From Tubulanus polymorphus (Eukaryota > Nemertea > Palaeonemertea > Tubulaniformes > Tubulanidae), in contig NC_134027.1 of the NCBI RefSeq assembly GCF_964204645.1, forward strand, positions 22,680,485-22,744,484: a stretch of 64,000 nt of DNA. The letters run 5' to 3'. Below the pieces are notes generated by a model that saw nothing but the letters and a program-made list of their open reading frames with translations, did no database searches and was not told the DNA's origin. Numbering within the stretch: position 1 is the first letter of the stretch; the number at the start of each line of letters is the position of its first letter. The position numbers and the translations under genes were made by a program. Positions 24,441 through 42,689 of the stretch are shown here, piece by piece.

Positions 24441-24576
24441 AACAATCACAGCGCTTGTAACAAATCACATTAGGCTTCTGTTGGATTTCCCCTTACATGG
24501 ACCAATCAGCGAACGTTTTAGCGAACAATGAAGTATGAAGTAAGATTTTGGGCCTAAGTGTAAAATATGAGATAAT

Positions 24577-24721
24577 TACGGAAGCCCCTCGGTGACATAC
24601 GAGAAAAATTTTTTCACAATTTCGACTTATTAAGTTGAATTTTGACGTATTATGTCGAAGTTTGACTTAATAAGTCGATATTGTGAAAAGATTATTTCGT
24701 AGTCACCAAGGGGCTTCCGTA
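24577..24721. mobile_element. Hairpin MITE with nearly full-length inverted repeat
   Basis: The left arm (TACGGAAGCCCCTCGGTGAC, then AAAAATTTTTTCACAAT and CGACTTATTAAGT) is mirrored by the right arm almost to the centre. Each arm is about 65 bp, so the transcript or single strand would form one long hairpin. The ends resemble those of the element at 16329-16551. Confidence 0.7.
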
Positions 24722-24839
24722 GATATTAGTGGAAAGGTGTAGGAATATATTCCGTACGTTGGTATTGGTTCGGTTCTTCATTTTGACGCGATTCGAAGAC
24801 TCACCGATTGAACGTAGGTGATATGGTATTCTGGGTGAC

Positions 24840-24976
24840 AGGTTGACTGGTCGACTGGCTGGTTGACCTGTCGACTGGACTGACGGGATGACTGGATCAA
24901 TGTGAACGCCTGGCTGACTGGTCGACTGGCTGGTTGACTGGATGACGTGATGACTGGATTACTGGTTTACTGGATG
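24840..24976. repeat. GACTGG-rich short tandem repeats
   Basis: Irregular repeats of GACTGG(A/T)(C/T)GACTGG. Similar motifs on the opposite strand (CCAGTCGACC) appear at 26300-26430 beyond the CAT/CAC tract. Confidence 0.7.
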
Positions 24977-25620
24977 ACAATACCATCATCCCCATCTACC
25001 CATCTCCACGATATCCACCATTATCACAATCACCTGCATAATCTCCACGATCACTAACTCCAGCATCACCATCACCACCATCAATATCATCACCACCGTC
25101 TCCACCAGATGCACCATCATCACCCTTATCAGCACCATAACCACCTCCGCAATCATTTTCATCACCACCATCATCACCATTATCATCACAAGCATAGCCT
25201 TCTCCAGCATCACCATCATCACCATCTCCCTCCCGCATCACCAGCAGCATCACCACCTTAGCCATAATCTCCGTCGTCGACCACCATCGTCTCGATCTCC
25301 ATCACCTTTTCCATCATCACCATCACCGCCTTCTCCCCCATCATCCCTATCATCAGCTCCATCACCATCTCCGCCGTTATTTCTATCAACAAAATCTCTA
25401 GCATCATCACCATATCTCTAGCATCATCTTCTCCTGCATCACTAGCATCATCACCACGGTCTCCACCGTCTGCGCCATCATCAGCACCATCTCCGCCATC
25501 ATCTCAATCACACCGTCTCCAGTATCACCTTCTCCAGCATCACTAGCATCATCACCACGGTCTCCACCGTCTGCGCCATTCGCATTCTCCTGCATCCCCA
25601 TCACCACCATCACCTTCTGA
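24977..25620. repeat. CAT/CAC/TCC trinucleotide-like tract
   Basis: More than 600 bp dominated by CATCACCA and TCTCCA triplets. Minus-strand open frames of Met, Val, Asp and Gly here are artefacts. A 70-bp piece (ATCACTAGCATCATCACCAC and following) occurs twice, near 25440 and 25540. Confidence 0.85.
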
Positions 25621-26300
25621 GCTCAGACCACTATTCCAAAATCTTCTATATCCTATAGTAAAAACAAGAAATTCGAGAGTTTAGTTCATATATAAGCGCG
25701 TAAATTCAGGGGAAATCCTGCTTATGGCTCATAGGCCAGCATCTTAGCTACGCATTGAAGTGGTTTTCGCCCAACATACCCAACCTAACTTTTGAAATAA
25801 TCAAACCTTTAGAAAGGAGGGGTATCCCAGTACAGGTATGCCAGTACATCCGAGCCAAATATCTAAGGGAATCCCCCACCGTGTTTGGTACCCTTACTCC
25901 AAGCAAAAAAAGTCCAGGGAATCCCTTATTTCATCATCAATCTGTCTCTCAGGATCAATGGATTTCATACATATACCGGGTAACCGAAATTCGTTACCTA
26001 TCCCATTTGCAGAAATTATGGCAACATTTATGGGGGACCTCTTCTTCACACTAGGTACTATTTTTGGGGTCCGGCCCTACGCATCTTCGAGCTACTAACC
26101 TAATTGTGGTCTGATGCCTTCTCCAGCATTACCATCACAATCTACGCCATCGCCACCATCATTACCATCACCTCCATCTTGGCTAGCATTTTTCCTCTCT
26201 GCACCATCGCAGCCATCTCAATCCTCATGACAACAATTATGACTATCACTGATCATCATCACTATCTCGACGATCACCATCACCTATTCACATGAACCAG
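25621..26300. other. Non-coding, second CAT-rich patch at 26104-26295
   Basis: Overlapping plus-strand frames at 25755-26098 have no domain. Bases 26110-26290 are again rich in ATCACCAT. Confidence 0.4.
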
Positions 26301-26430
26301 TCATTCAGTCGACCAGGCAGCCAGTAGTCCAGTCAGCTAGTACCGCGCCAGTCGGCCACAGTCAACTAGTCATCCAGTCGTCAGTCGACCAGGCAGCCAG
26401 TAGTCCAGTTAGCTAGTACCGCGCCAGTTC
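26300..26430. repeat. Tandem duplication of a 65-bp unit
   Basis: The segment CAGTCGACCAGGCAGCCAGT followed by AGTCCAGT and AGCTAGTACCGCGCCAGT occurs twice in tandem. Confidence 0.75.
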
Positions 26431-26932
26431 CCTCGTGATGAAATTATCATGGCTGTGAATTTTGGGGATTTTGTTGCTAGTAGGAAGGTGTTCATATAAC
26501 TTTTTAGATAGGGTTTGCACCCCCATATATATGCTGTATGGTGAAACAGGCCGCTTACCACTTTCAAATAGGCTACTTCACAACATAGGCTATAGAGCTG
26601 ACTATATTACGGTAAAATAACTTATAAGGATGATGAGTTAATACACTGGATGGTTAGCGGAATCGGTAATTGCCAACAACAGATCAGGTTGGTGATTGGT
26701 AGATACTGGTTTTATTCATTCACACTCAATTCACAATCCCTGTGGTTTTCTGTATAGGTACTAGCGTTAAGCGGTCATTAGACCTGTAGACAATATCTTA
26801 CTTATATATGCAAATAAACTTGGAATTAAATTGAATTGAATTGAACGGACTCGAATTTTCTCGGAGCCGTCCCATATTCAAAAATTGTGGAGCCAAGAAG
26901 TGTCAAATCTCACAAATATTTTGATTTTCGAG

Positions 26933-33742
<6,810 letters not shown>

Positions 33743-34280
33743 CGTATTGGTATGTATGTATTTACTGAAAATAAATTATTTATTGAAATCTATTGAAAAT
33801 CTTGTTCATCGTTGCTTCATCCATGTTCTACTGACTGGGCCCTGCATGACACTCGACATATGAATCAAACATCTAATATGACATTCAATACTTTACTGGT
33901 GATGGATCCAGAGGGGGTTCTAACCTTCCCTTTTCTGAACAAGTGCCCCGGCCTTTAAAAGTCCACTTGATATAGGCTTCTCATCTTTTGAACTGATCTT
34001 GATCTAATATGCACTAAAATTGCATAAACATGTACAAAATTTTCAAAATTTTGCTGGGGGAACTCCACTGCAAGCAGCACTTGCCAGGACACCCGTCGCG
34101 ACAAAAAAGCGCCCTTTTCACGTGAGGTGAACCCTCTTTATTCCAGCCTGGATCCTCCCCTGCTTTTTCACGATCATTCCAATTTTTTATGGTCGAGGCT
34201 TTAAATGTATTCAGGAATCCAACAAGATGTTTTCGATTTAAAATGAACGACAGATGCCAGAAAACCGGATAGTCACTGTA
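33743..34280. other. Non-coding downstream of ANKRD16
   Basis: AATAAA-type polyadenylation signal just after the stop (about 33768). Nothing else assigned. Confidence 0.45.
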
Positions 34281-34705
34281 CATTGGCACCTGGTTACAAC
34301 GAACTTCAGGAGACCAGAAAATCTGTTCGTTATAACCGATAGTTCACCGTTATATCCAGTATGAAATTACAGTGGAACCTTGTTACAACGAACTTCAGGA
34401 GACCAGAAATCTGTTCGTTATAACCGAAACTTCACCATTATATCCGGGATGAAATAACAGTGGAACCTCGTTACAACGAACTTCAGGAGACCAGAAAATC
34501 TGTTCGTTATAACCGATAGTTCACCGTTATATCCAGTAAGAAATTACAGTGGAACCTCGTTACAACGAACTTCAGGAGACCAGAAAATCGATGGTTCCCG
34601 TTATATTCAATATGAAATTACTAGAATTGTCCTACTAGGGACAAAATTCTATATTTTTTATATCCAAAGAATCCTTTTAAATCAGAGTTTGTTATAACGA
34701 GGTTC
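34281..34705. repeat. 89-bp tandem repeats built from Tc1/pogo-like transposon ends
   Basis: Four copies of an 88-89 bp unit (AACTTCAGGAGACCAG at 34302, 34391, 34479 and 34568). Each contains CAGTGGAACCTCGTTACAAC, which resembles the terminal repeat of Tc1/mariner-pogo elements. The block ends with the inverted match GTTATAACGAGGTTCTACT. Confidence 0.65.
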
Positions 34706-36034
34706 TACTTATATAGGCACACTTCAAAAAATATGGTTTTAATTAATTAGTTAATTGAATGAATGTGCAGTTCTGGACTGCCATTTGATACCTGCGAAAG
34801 ACTGTCTACAGTATCCCTCTTTGACCAAAATATAAAACAAGAATCATTCTTACGTAATTTTTCTAATTTTATTTCCATTATATATATGTACAAAGCTCTT
34901 TTTGTTGCATTTTTCTGAAACACGCGTGCGAAATCTTTTAAAATGTTCTCCTTCGCAAGTTTTACGTTCCGATTTTCAGTAACAACTCGAAACGTTTCAA
35001 ACGGACCGACCTGACAACGAATAAAATTCAACAGCGAAAACATTTTCATTGACACAAATTCAATCACTCATAAAACTGGGTAGAATTCGCTGAATTCGGA
35101 TCATTTTGAACCAAAATAATTCATCCGGTTTACGGGAAATCCGGATTAAAAGTCATTTTTTTGTATATTAATGAACAAATGAATTGCAAATATTGACCGG
35201 ATTAGACCGAAATCCGGATTAAAGCGGGTTCGATTGTTTGATTTGGAAAAAAGTTTTTGGTCAACTTTCGCCCAGTTCCATAAAACGGTTAAACTTTTAA
35301 ATGGATTTAATTCAATCTTTGATGCGATTGTAGAATATAAATTTAACGGCAAATCTTTTTCACAAAACGGAGTCCGGTTTTGTGCAACAGTTACATTTGT
35401 ATTTTCTATCGAAAAAATATGCAAAAACCTACAGCGACAAAACCCAACGTTCGAGTTCAATTCTTTCATGAAACTAGACTTACAATGAAATGAAAAAATC
35501 TAGGAAAATTTCTTTAAAATTTGATAGCGGTTTTAACGAACAATATGTTAGGCTTAGTTTCACAACATAGTTTTAGGCTTAAAAAAATTGATACCTTGTT
35601 TCTCATTTCTGCCGAGCTTCAACTTGGCTGCCTAATCTACCCTGTACATTACTTTAGAAAAAATTGTAAATCAAGTTAACCTTTACAGACCAGACAGTTA
35701 CAGAAATGAAACTGATTACAAATTTTATTGCCGTTTACAAAATGACCTCGTCGATCTGAAGAAACAAGGTATTATTTTTTAAAGCCTTGACATAAACTGA
35801 AGAAACTTTAACATTTTGTGAAATTGGGACCAATGTCATGAACTATTTCAAAAGTCTTGACCAGTCGTAAGCTATCTTTACAACCAATCTTAAATCGAAT
35901 TTAGGTTCGAAATATCTGCGCCTGAGGGGTAATCGCAATGTCGAGGTCTAGATCAAAGACCAGTATTAGATTACCGATATTCATTCTATCACCGATCTTA
36001 AATCGCAACCGGGCCCAGATCTGACGAATAAGTC
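34706..36034. other. Non-coding stretch with dispersed repeats
   Basis: Open frames at 34747-35067 and 35146-35469 (minus) show no domain. Bases 35105-35235 are an inverted copy of 31575-31700 (shared CCGTAAACCGGATGAA). Bases 35580-35770 resemble 57885-58045 (shared TTGATACCTTGTTTCTCATT). Confidence 0.45.
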
Positions 36035-36390
36035 TCTTACGACTAATAACGAATCACGCTGGATAACGGTCATAATTTGTACAATGTATATGCGTTCTCT
36101 CATTGGCTGGAACCCCTGCGCTCAGTTCCGTCGCGTCGCAGATGAGCTTATGTCGGTTGCGATCGAAGGCAACTGTCCGCCTACCGTAGGCCGGAGTAGA
36201 ACATGGGCAACTAGCCGGATATGGCTTGTGACGAGTCGGTAGGCGTCGGGTTGCCGTCGCAAGCCGGCTTATGTCGAACCGATAGAGCAGCAACTGGTGG
36301 CCTCTGGTAGGCCCCTAGTTGCCGCTAATCGGCGATAAACCCAGTTGCTTCGGTAGGCATCGCATTGCTGGTCGACATAAAACAGCCTTT
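36035..36390 (-). mobile_element. PIF/Harbinger-like element, single arm
   Basis: Inverted, diverged copy of the left part of the element at 8448-9253. It shares GCCGTCGCAAGCCGGCTTATGT-like sequence and the terminal GTCGACATAAAACAGCCTTT. The other arm is missing. Confidence 0.65.
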
Positions 36391-36569
36391 AGGACCACTT
36401 TTTGACTAGGCATGACTGCGCATGTTCGTTGTATCGCAGTTCTGACGTATAAAATATCAAACCTGTGCCCGAGTACGTATAACTAATTCATATACTGTAA
36501 TAACAAATTTAACATAGTATAACGAATAACATTATGTATGGTATTTGTGCAATTTTCGTTTCCAGCGGA

Positions 36570-36656
36570 ACCTCGTTTTATAACGAATCCCTTGGCAACA
36601 GTGAAATAATCATCGTAATAAACAAGGTTTCGTATTAACGAGGTTTCACTGTAGCA
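36570..36656. mobile_element. Very short pogo/Tc1-like MITE
   Basis: Ends GGAACCTCGTTTTATAACGA and, inverted, CAGTGAAACCTCGTTAATAC. Under 100 bp. Confidence 0.5.
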
Positions 36657-36904
36657 AATATAACCGTTGAAAAATGCCATTTCCCTGAAAAACCCTAGTT
36701 TAACTAACAGCGCTCAACCCAGGGCCTTGTTTTCAGTTAAAACATGAAGAATACCAAATTCTATCAGCTGGAATTTATTTTTTTTTTGTGAAAATGGGCG
36801 GATGTTCAAGAATTTACCAGTATACACATAATTTTTTGCGTAAGTTCAAGCCATAGACTGTATAGAAATGTTATGCAGCGTAAAGTCACTTTTTTATAGT
36901 CTAT

Positions 36905-37640
36905 AGTTCAGGGAAATACCGAACTGGAACTGTATCCAGACTGAAATTAAACTCACAACTGTGCAACTGGATTCGAATCAAAGCTCACATAACATTCCAA
37001 TTGGATCAAGAGTCATATTAAACCCACACTAATATGAAACTGGATTCAGAGTCAAATCAAACCCACACAACTGTGGAACTGGATTCGGAGTCAAATAAAA
37101 CCCATACAACTGCGGAACTGGATCCAGAGTCAAATTGAACCCAAACAACTGTGGCACCAGATTAAACACACAACTGTAGATCTGGATTCAAATCAAAGCC
37201 TGCATAACATTAGAACTGGATCAATAGTTATATCAAACCTACACAACTGTGGAACTGGATTCAGGGTTAAATTAAACTCACACAACTGTGGAACCAGATT
37301 AAATACACAACTGTAGATCTGGATTCAAATCAAAGCCTGCATAACATTAGAACTGGATCAATAGTTATATCAAACCTACACAACTGTGGAACTGGATTCA
37401 GGGTTAAATTAAACTCACACAACTGTGGAACCAGATTAAACACACAACTGTAGATCGGAATTCAAATCAAAGCACGCATAACATTAGAACTTAACATTAG
37501 GATCAATAGTTATATTAAACCCACACAACTGTGGAACTGGATTCAGAGTCAAATAATCCCATACAACTGTGTTACTGGATCCAGAGTCGAATTCAACCCA
37601 CACAACCTGCATCCAGAGCCAAACCATTACAGCTAAACTG
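36905..37640. repeat. 39-bp minisatellite, array 2 (inverted orientation)
   Basis: Degenerate copies of the same 39-bp unit as arrays 1, 3 and 4, on the opposite strand (AACTGGATTCAGAGTCAAAT and CCCACACAACTGTGG). Within it a longer unit of about 125-140 bp (including ACACAACTGTAGATC and GCATAACATTAGAACTGG) is repeated about three times. Confidence 0.85.
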
Positions 37641-38225
37641 GATCGAAAGTCTCAAATCCTACATGTAAATTCACTTAAAGCCACAACAACTGCGTGAAAC
37701 GAGCTTGCATCATTTAGAAACACGTTCGCCACTTAAGGACACAGGGTCCACTGACACGCGGTAAATGTTTTCTTGAATCAAGTCTAATGATTACACGACA
37801 CATAATTAATAACTGTTTCGGTCATCAATGAAAGCAATAAATTATAGATATAACATATATGTATTGACGAAAATGACTTTTTCGAATATATTCTCGCAAT
37901 AGACATAAATTAAATATATACACACACAATCAGAATTAATGAGAAATGACCTTGAAATCTATCGATCATCAACAGTAAACTCTGCGTACCTTCGAATATC
38001 ATCTCGCACTGACTGTCAAGAAATCTAAGGTATACAGAGTCTACTGGATCGAACCAGAGGAATGGTGACCGGAGTGGATTCGGTTTTTTCACTAGTCTCA
38101 TCATCGGATTCGAGAGTTTCTTACTCGATGAGGGGAAAAGACACATCGAACCCATTAACAATATCCCGAGTGGTGCTAAGCTAGAAGGATTCAATTACAG
38201 TAAAGCCTGTCAAAGCCTTAATCGG
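37641..38225 (-). other. Possible exon within non-coding sequence
   Basis: A minus-strand open frame (38194-37910) contains SPFLWFDPVDSVYLRFLDS and ends at a plausible donor, GAAG|GTACGC near 37993. There is an AG near 38180 that could be an acceptor. No family recognised; this is a weak candidate exon. Confidence 0.2.
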
Positions 38226-38500
38226 ATCTTTTTGGAACGCAGGCGTATCTAGGGTCTGATTGGGTGAGGGGTGCATCCCCAAAATTGGGCGTATAATATA
38301 ATCCAAAGAAAGTACCCTGAACGAAAGCTGAACTAATTTTTGAAGATACATCTACGGGAACAAGCTTATGAATTTAAACTTTTTAATGTATCAGTTCAAT
38401 ATCTTATCATTTTGCCGTAGAATTTCAGGGCAACTTGACGATTTTTTTAGGATGGCGCACAACCCAATACACCCACGCCTTGGATCCGCTCGGGGACAGG
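38226..38500. mobile_element. Degenerate hAT-like MITE
   Basis: Left end GCAGGCGTATCTAGGG and right end CCTTGGATCCGC resemble, imperfectly, the (C)AGG-GCGGATC(T/C)AGG ends of elements at 45129 and 50513. Confidence 0.35.
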
Positions 38501-39468
38501 CATTTACATCCGACAAGTGAAAATCCGACATAGGGAACAAATTTCATTCTGCGAGTATAGAAAATGGTCCGATTACATCTAATTCGACAAATGCAGAAAC
38601 TCGTTTTAAAAAATCCAACTTAGCCGGCTCGACTGCGTTACCTTTTCTTTCAATTGCGTGTTTAAAAAAACTCATATACATAAGTCGACGATAAAAATCC
38701 GCGTTAAGTAAACTTAAAATCATATTTCACGTGCCGTAAATTTTTTGCCGCTATAAAACATTCATCAATCGATCGATCACAGATGAGGCTTTTTTTATAT
38801 AAAATGTAGGCGTGGCTTGCGCGCGGGCAGACAACACTGTGCACACCCCTGTTGTGTAAGTGCTGTCAGGAAGGCAGGCTATCGGGAAGAATAAGACTTA
38901 ATCGATTCGTAAAATTCAAACTATGAAGACATTACCGCTTCGAACAATGAGGTCTTTGTGTGCCACCAGCTATCCCACTGGATGGCGCGCGTATCAGTGC
39001 GACAACCCTGGCACAATCTAGTTCATTTTCAATGAACTTTCATCTGCATTTTTAGCCTCCCTCATCAGAAGTTTGGCAAATCACTCCTGTTGATAAACAC
39101 AGATGATCTTTAGGTTCATATATATGGTGAATTTTACTAATCATCATTCACAGAATTTGAGAAATTATGGATTGATTTTAATTTTAATTGAATCTGAACA
39201 GAAATCCAGGGTTGTTGTCTGAATGCACACGAGCGACACCTGGTGGATCCTCACTTGCCACAGTCGAACGTAGAGTCCTCATTCATCGCGATGATTTGCA
39301 AATACCGTACCGTTCTTCCGATATTCACTAATTTTCAAATACCGGGATTCCTACGGGTTTCCCAATTTCATTTTCATACGTTTTCCATACTCGATCAACA
39401 GGCGCGTTTGGAAGCAATTTTTGATCGCCGCGGCCAATTGCCGATTTTCGACGGGTAATCGATCTGTA
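38501..39468. other. Non-coding stretch
   Basis: No gene recognised. Bases 39310-39380 carry TATTCACTAATTTTCAAATACC, which resumes after the next MITE, so the MITE sits inside a degenerate local repeat. Confidence 0.4.
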
Positions 39469-39764
39469 TTAACCCTTTCAGTGCGTCTTCACCGTAGTGC
39501 GGTGTATAAATCGTTGATGGATTTTGCTAGTACACTGCACTGCGGTGTATTGATTAAATGAGTAATTTGCAATTATCTCTCTTGAAAGATGGCAGCACCT
39601 GTCAAACGTAGTGAAACATTAGTAACTAATGATACACCGCGCCGCGGTGTAGACGCGTTATAGTGCTATTCCCGTTATTCAACACACTAGGGTGGAATTT
39701 TCCCAAATTTTCACATTTTCTCAAGCACTATAGGGTATTAATTAGTCAGCACGGAAAGGGTTAA
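39469..39764. mobile_element. piggyBac-like MITE, copy C (best preserved)
   Basis: Flanked by TTAA on both sides. Ends CCCTTTCAGTGCG and, inverted, CCCTTTCCGTGC. Internal blocks GTAGTGCGGTGTATAAAT, CACTGCACTGCGGTGTAT and ACACCGCGCCGCGGTGTA. No open frame. Confidence 0.7.
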
Positions 39765-42400
39765 GCGAGTTGGACTGTATTTTCAAATACCTTCCGTTCC
39801 CGTGGTCCTAATTCTTACCAACCGATATTCGCTCATTTTCCAATACCCTCTTTTCACGATTCCGGCATTCGATATTCACTGCTTTTCAAATACCCTACAT
39901 TCTTCCTTTTCGAAACTTAAACATCCCTCATTCACTGTTGTAAAAATACCCTTGATTCTCGATTAAAAAAATTGTTTACTGATTACTTTAATTCCCGCCC
40001 CGGTTCTACATTCTTGACAATCGTATCGGCCAATTAGTCAAATACCCCACCCCCGCATGATTCTAAATCACCCGGTATACAAATCATTCATAAATATTGC
40101 ACACATTTAAAAAACTTGCGATATAGATTATTACGAACACACGGAAAAAAAAAACTATACTTTCTTTTCCTCTCCAAAGTGCAAAGTATATATATATATA
40201 TAAATATATGCCAACAACCGTTTCTAACATAATTCAACAAATGGAACGAAATTCCTCACAGGCTTTTTTTAGGACAATTCCCCCCTCGGACGATATTCCC
40301 ATCTATATATCCCCCTCCTCGATGAATTACCACCCGACAATTCCCCCTCGCAAATAGCCCCCCGGTAAACTTTATGAATGTGACCACACAATTTTCTTAG
40401 GGGAAATTTCCATGGGGGAGTTGTGGGGGGATTTGCAAGCAGGTAATTTGATAGAGGGGTTATCCATCGGAGGGGGCAAAAGACTGGAATTTGTTGTGTA
40501 AAATCGGGAATTGTCTCGATACTGAATTTCGAGCATACTGAAATGTATAACGTGGAAGAGCTCGCTGTTTAAATACTAAATCCTTTTTCTTTTCGAAGGG
40601 CTTACAGTAGAACCCGTTTAATCCGGATCATTCTAGATCAGAATCCAGATTAAACCGATCGGAATTAAGCCGGTTTGCCTACGAACGTCTATTTAATACA
40701 GATATCAGTTCGCGCGTATGTATATGACATCATCAATCGACGCGTACTCTCGTCATGATTATTCGTGTAGCCCTATATCAATGGATGGCCATGATTACTA
40801 TTTTCTCGTGTATCACATCATCATATTTCGTCCCGGTTAATAACTGATTCAGGTCAAAGCTAATGCATGCATCAACCTCAGGTGCGGATCTAGAGGGGGG
40901 CTTCAGGGGTCGTGACACCCCTGCTCAGCGACCAAAAAATGTTTTAATCGTTCTTTTGAAGGAATGTACTCAAGACAAAGCGGGCGGACAGTACTACATA
41001 ATATATAAATTTGAACTTGAACTTTGAACTTGAATGGGTACAATATCATCTTATGTTTGGCCAAACAATATGCCGTATAGTCCCCCTATCAGAGATTTAG
41101 TCGGCGGTTTAATATTAACATTCTTTGTGAACCCCTTCCCAGAAAATTTCCTGGATCCGCGTCTGGGACTAACCAACTCGGACATCTGCGATATGTAAAC
41201 CGCCATATTTCCACTGACTTCACAAGCAATCAGGACTCAAGAGAAGACTTTCGAAAAGTGACCAGCCATCGGTTTAGGGAAGAAAGGAACACCTTTAATC
41301 AATAATGATCTAACAAAATAATGGAGAACAAACACCAGATATTTTGTCCTGATTCTTTCAATTTTTGTTCTCATAGACTTCACGTGTTCAGCGCTTCATC
41401 TGAGACGCTTCATTTGAAATTGAACGACGGACACTAGACATTAGGGATTTTGACACTTTCATAAAGCTATCAACCCAGATTGTCTTCAGATAGAGTGTTT
41501 CCGGGCTGCGTACGAATTTTCTCATTACATCAACGTTCTAATTGAGATTTCCAGAAACCAATTCAACACCTTTGCTGCAACAGTGATGATATGGTGCCGC
41601 CCCCAATTACCACTACCAGTATACTCCTAGCTGGCACTGGAGCTATCACATAGTCAAGCATTGTGTCTGTCCCATGTAATTTCATTTACTTGGAAGCTAC
41701 GTATAAATACGAATTAAATTCTTCAAAATTGACCAATGAGCATTGAGAATGAAGCAGTTTGTTCGCGTTGCCAGCCAATCAGGAACATGGAACATCTAAC
41801 AGCGTCAGTGAAAAGATTTTTTCAGGAAGGATCAGCTACAAGTATATACTCATAGCGGCAACAGGGACAGAACTGGGAACTATGAGAAACTTGGACTTGA
41901 ACCAACTTACAAACAACGCGGCCCAATTTCAACTTTGAATATAAATTCTCGAATACATAGAAAACCGAACAACATCGTTCCCCTAAAACCAAACGCGGTC
42001 GAGTACAGATCAGCGAATATGCTACGAAATCATAAAACATACTCAAACTCCCCCACCCCCCCCCCTGGAAAAATAATAACAGCAAACTACATAAATTCAA
42101 CGTATCACAAACAACACGGTCCCCGAACGATCATTTCAGCCACGAAGAATCATCATTCCGCGCGATTAAAATCCGGCTGCGTAGAAATGTCCGCTGCGAA
42201 TTGCTCCGCGCGTGATTTTTCGAATGTTCGGATTATTTGGTACGACGCGAGGTGTGCACGCGCATCGTAGGATCATGTGCGCGCTTATGTGTATATAACA
42301 ACTACGTCTTTCACGATACAGCAAACCGGGTTTAAATCCACAGTTATTCGTAGAATCGTACGTGGCAAATGTTCAGTCAATCCGGATTGCCGCTCTCGTC
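39765..42400. other. Non-coding stretch with MITE remnants
   Basis: Bases 39780-39990 contain diverged repeats of GATATTCACT and TTTCAAATACCCT. A short TA run lies at about 40190-40205. Bases 40608-40680 carry CAGTAGAACCCGTTTAATCC and its inverted echo, another pogo-like end. Bases 40883-41166 have hAT-like ends (GTGCGGATCTAGAGG and CCTGGATCCGC). A SINE-like tail with repeated TTGAACTTGAA ends near 41037. No exon seen. Confidence 0.4.
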
Positions 42401-42689
42401 GACCGGCTGAATTTCATCGGCGTCCAATGATATCCGCATCGAAAATAGTCGGGTTCTATTACGGTTCTATATCCGCGTTCGTCGTCGACGTCTGTCGTTT
42501 CTATATTCTCGTAGAAATTTCTCGAAAACGCGTCAGAAACAACGATCGATTTCAACGTTCGACGACGATGTCGTATTCGTCTTTAAATCAGCAGTGCAAC
42601 AACAAGTATAGTTAATTATAATAATAATAATAATAATGATAATAACGATAGCCCGACAGGCAGCGCCCCCTGTGCGTCTGCTGCGTAGA
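42401..42689 (-). other. ZNRF 3' region with an ATT/ATA microsatellite
   Basis: Directly downstream of the ZNRF stop on the minus strand, and presumably 3' untranslated. It includes an (ATT)n stretch at 42617-42642. Open frames here on both strands show no domain. Confidence 0.4.

Noticed and set aside
24986..25613. Met/Val/Asp/Gly-rich proteins on the minus strand
   Set aside because: Translations of a CAT/CAC simple repeat, low complexity in every frame.
34747..35469. Two minus-strand open frames of about 105 codons
   Set aside because: No domain, AT-rich chance composition, and the second overlaps a dispersed repeat also found at 31.6 kb.
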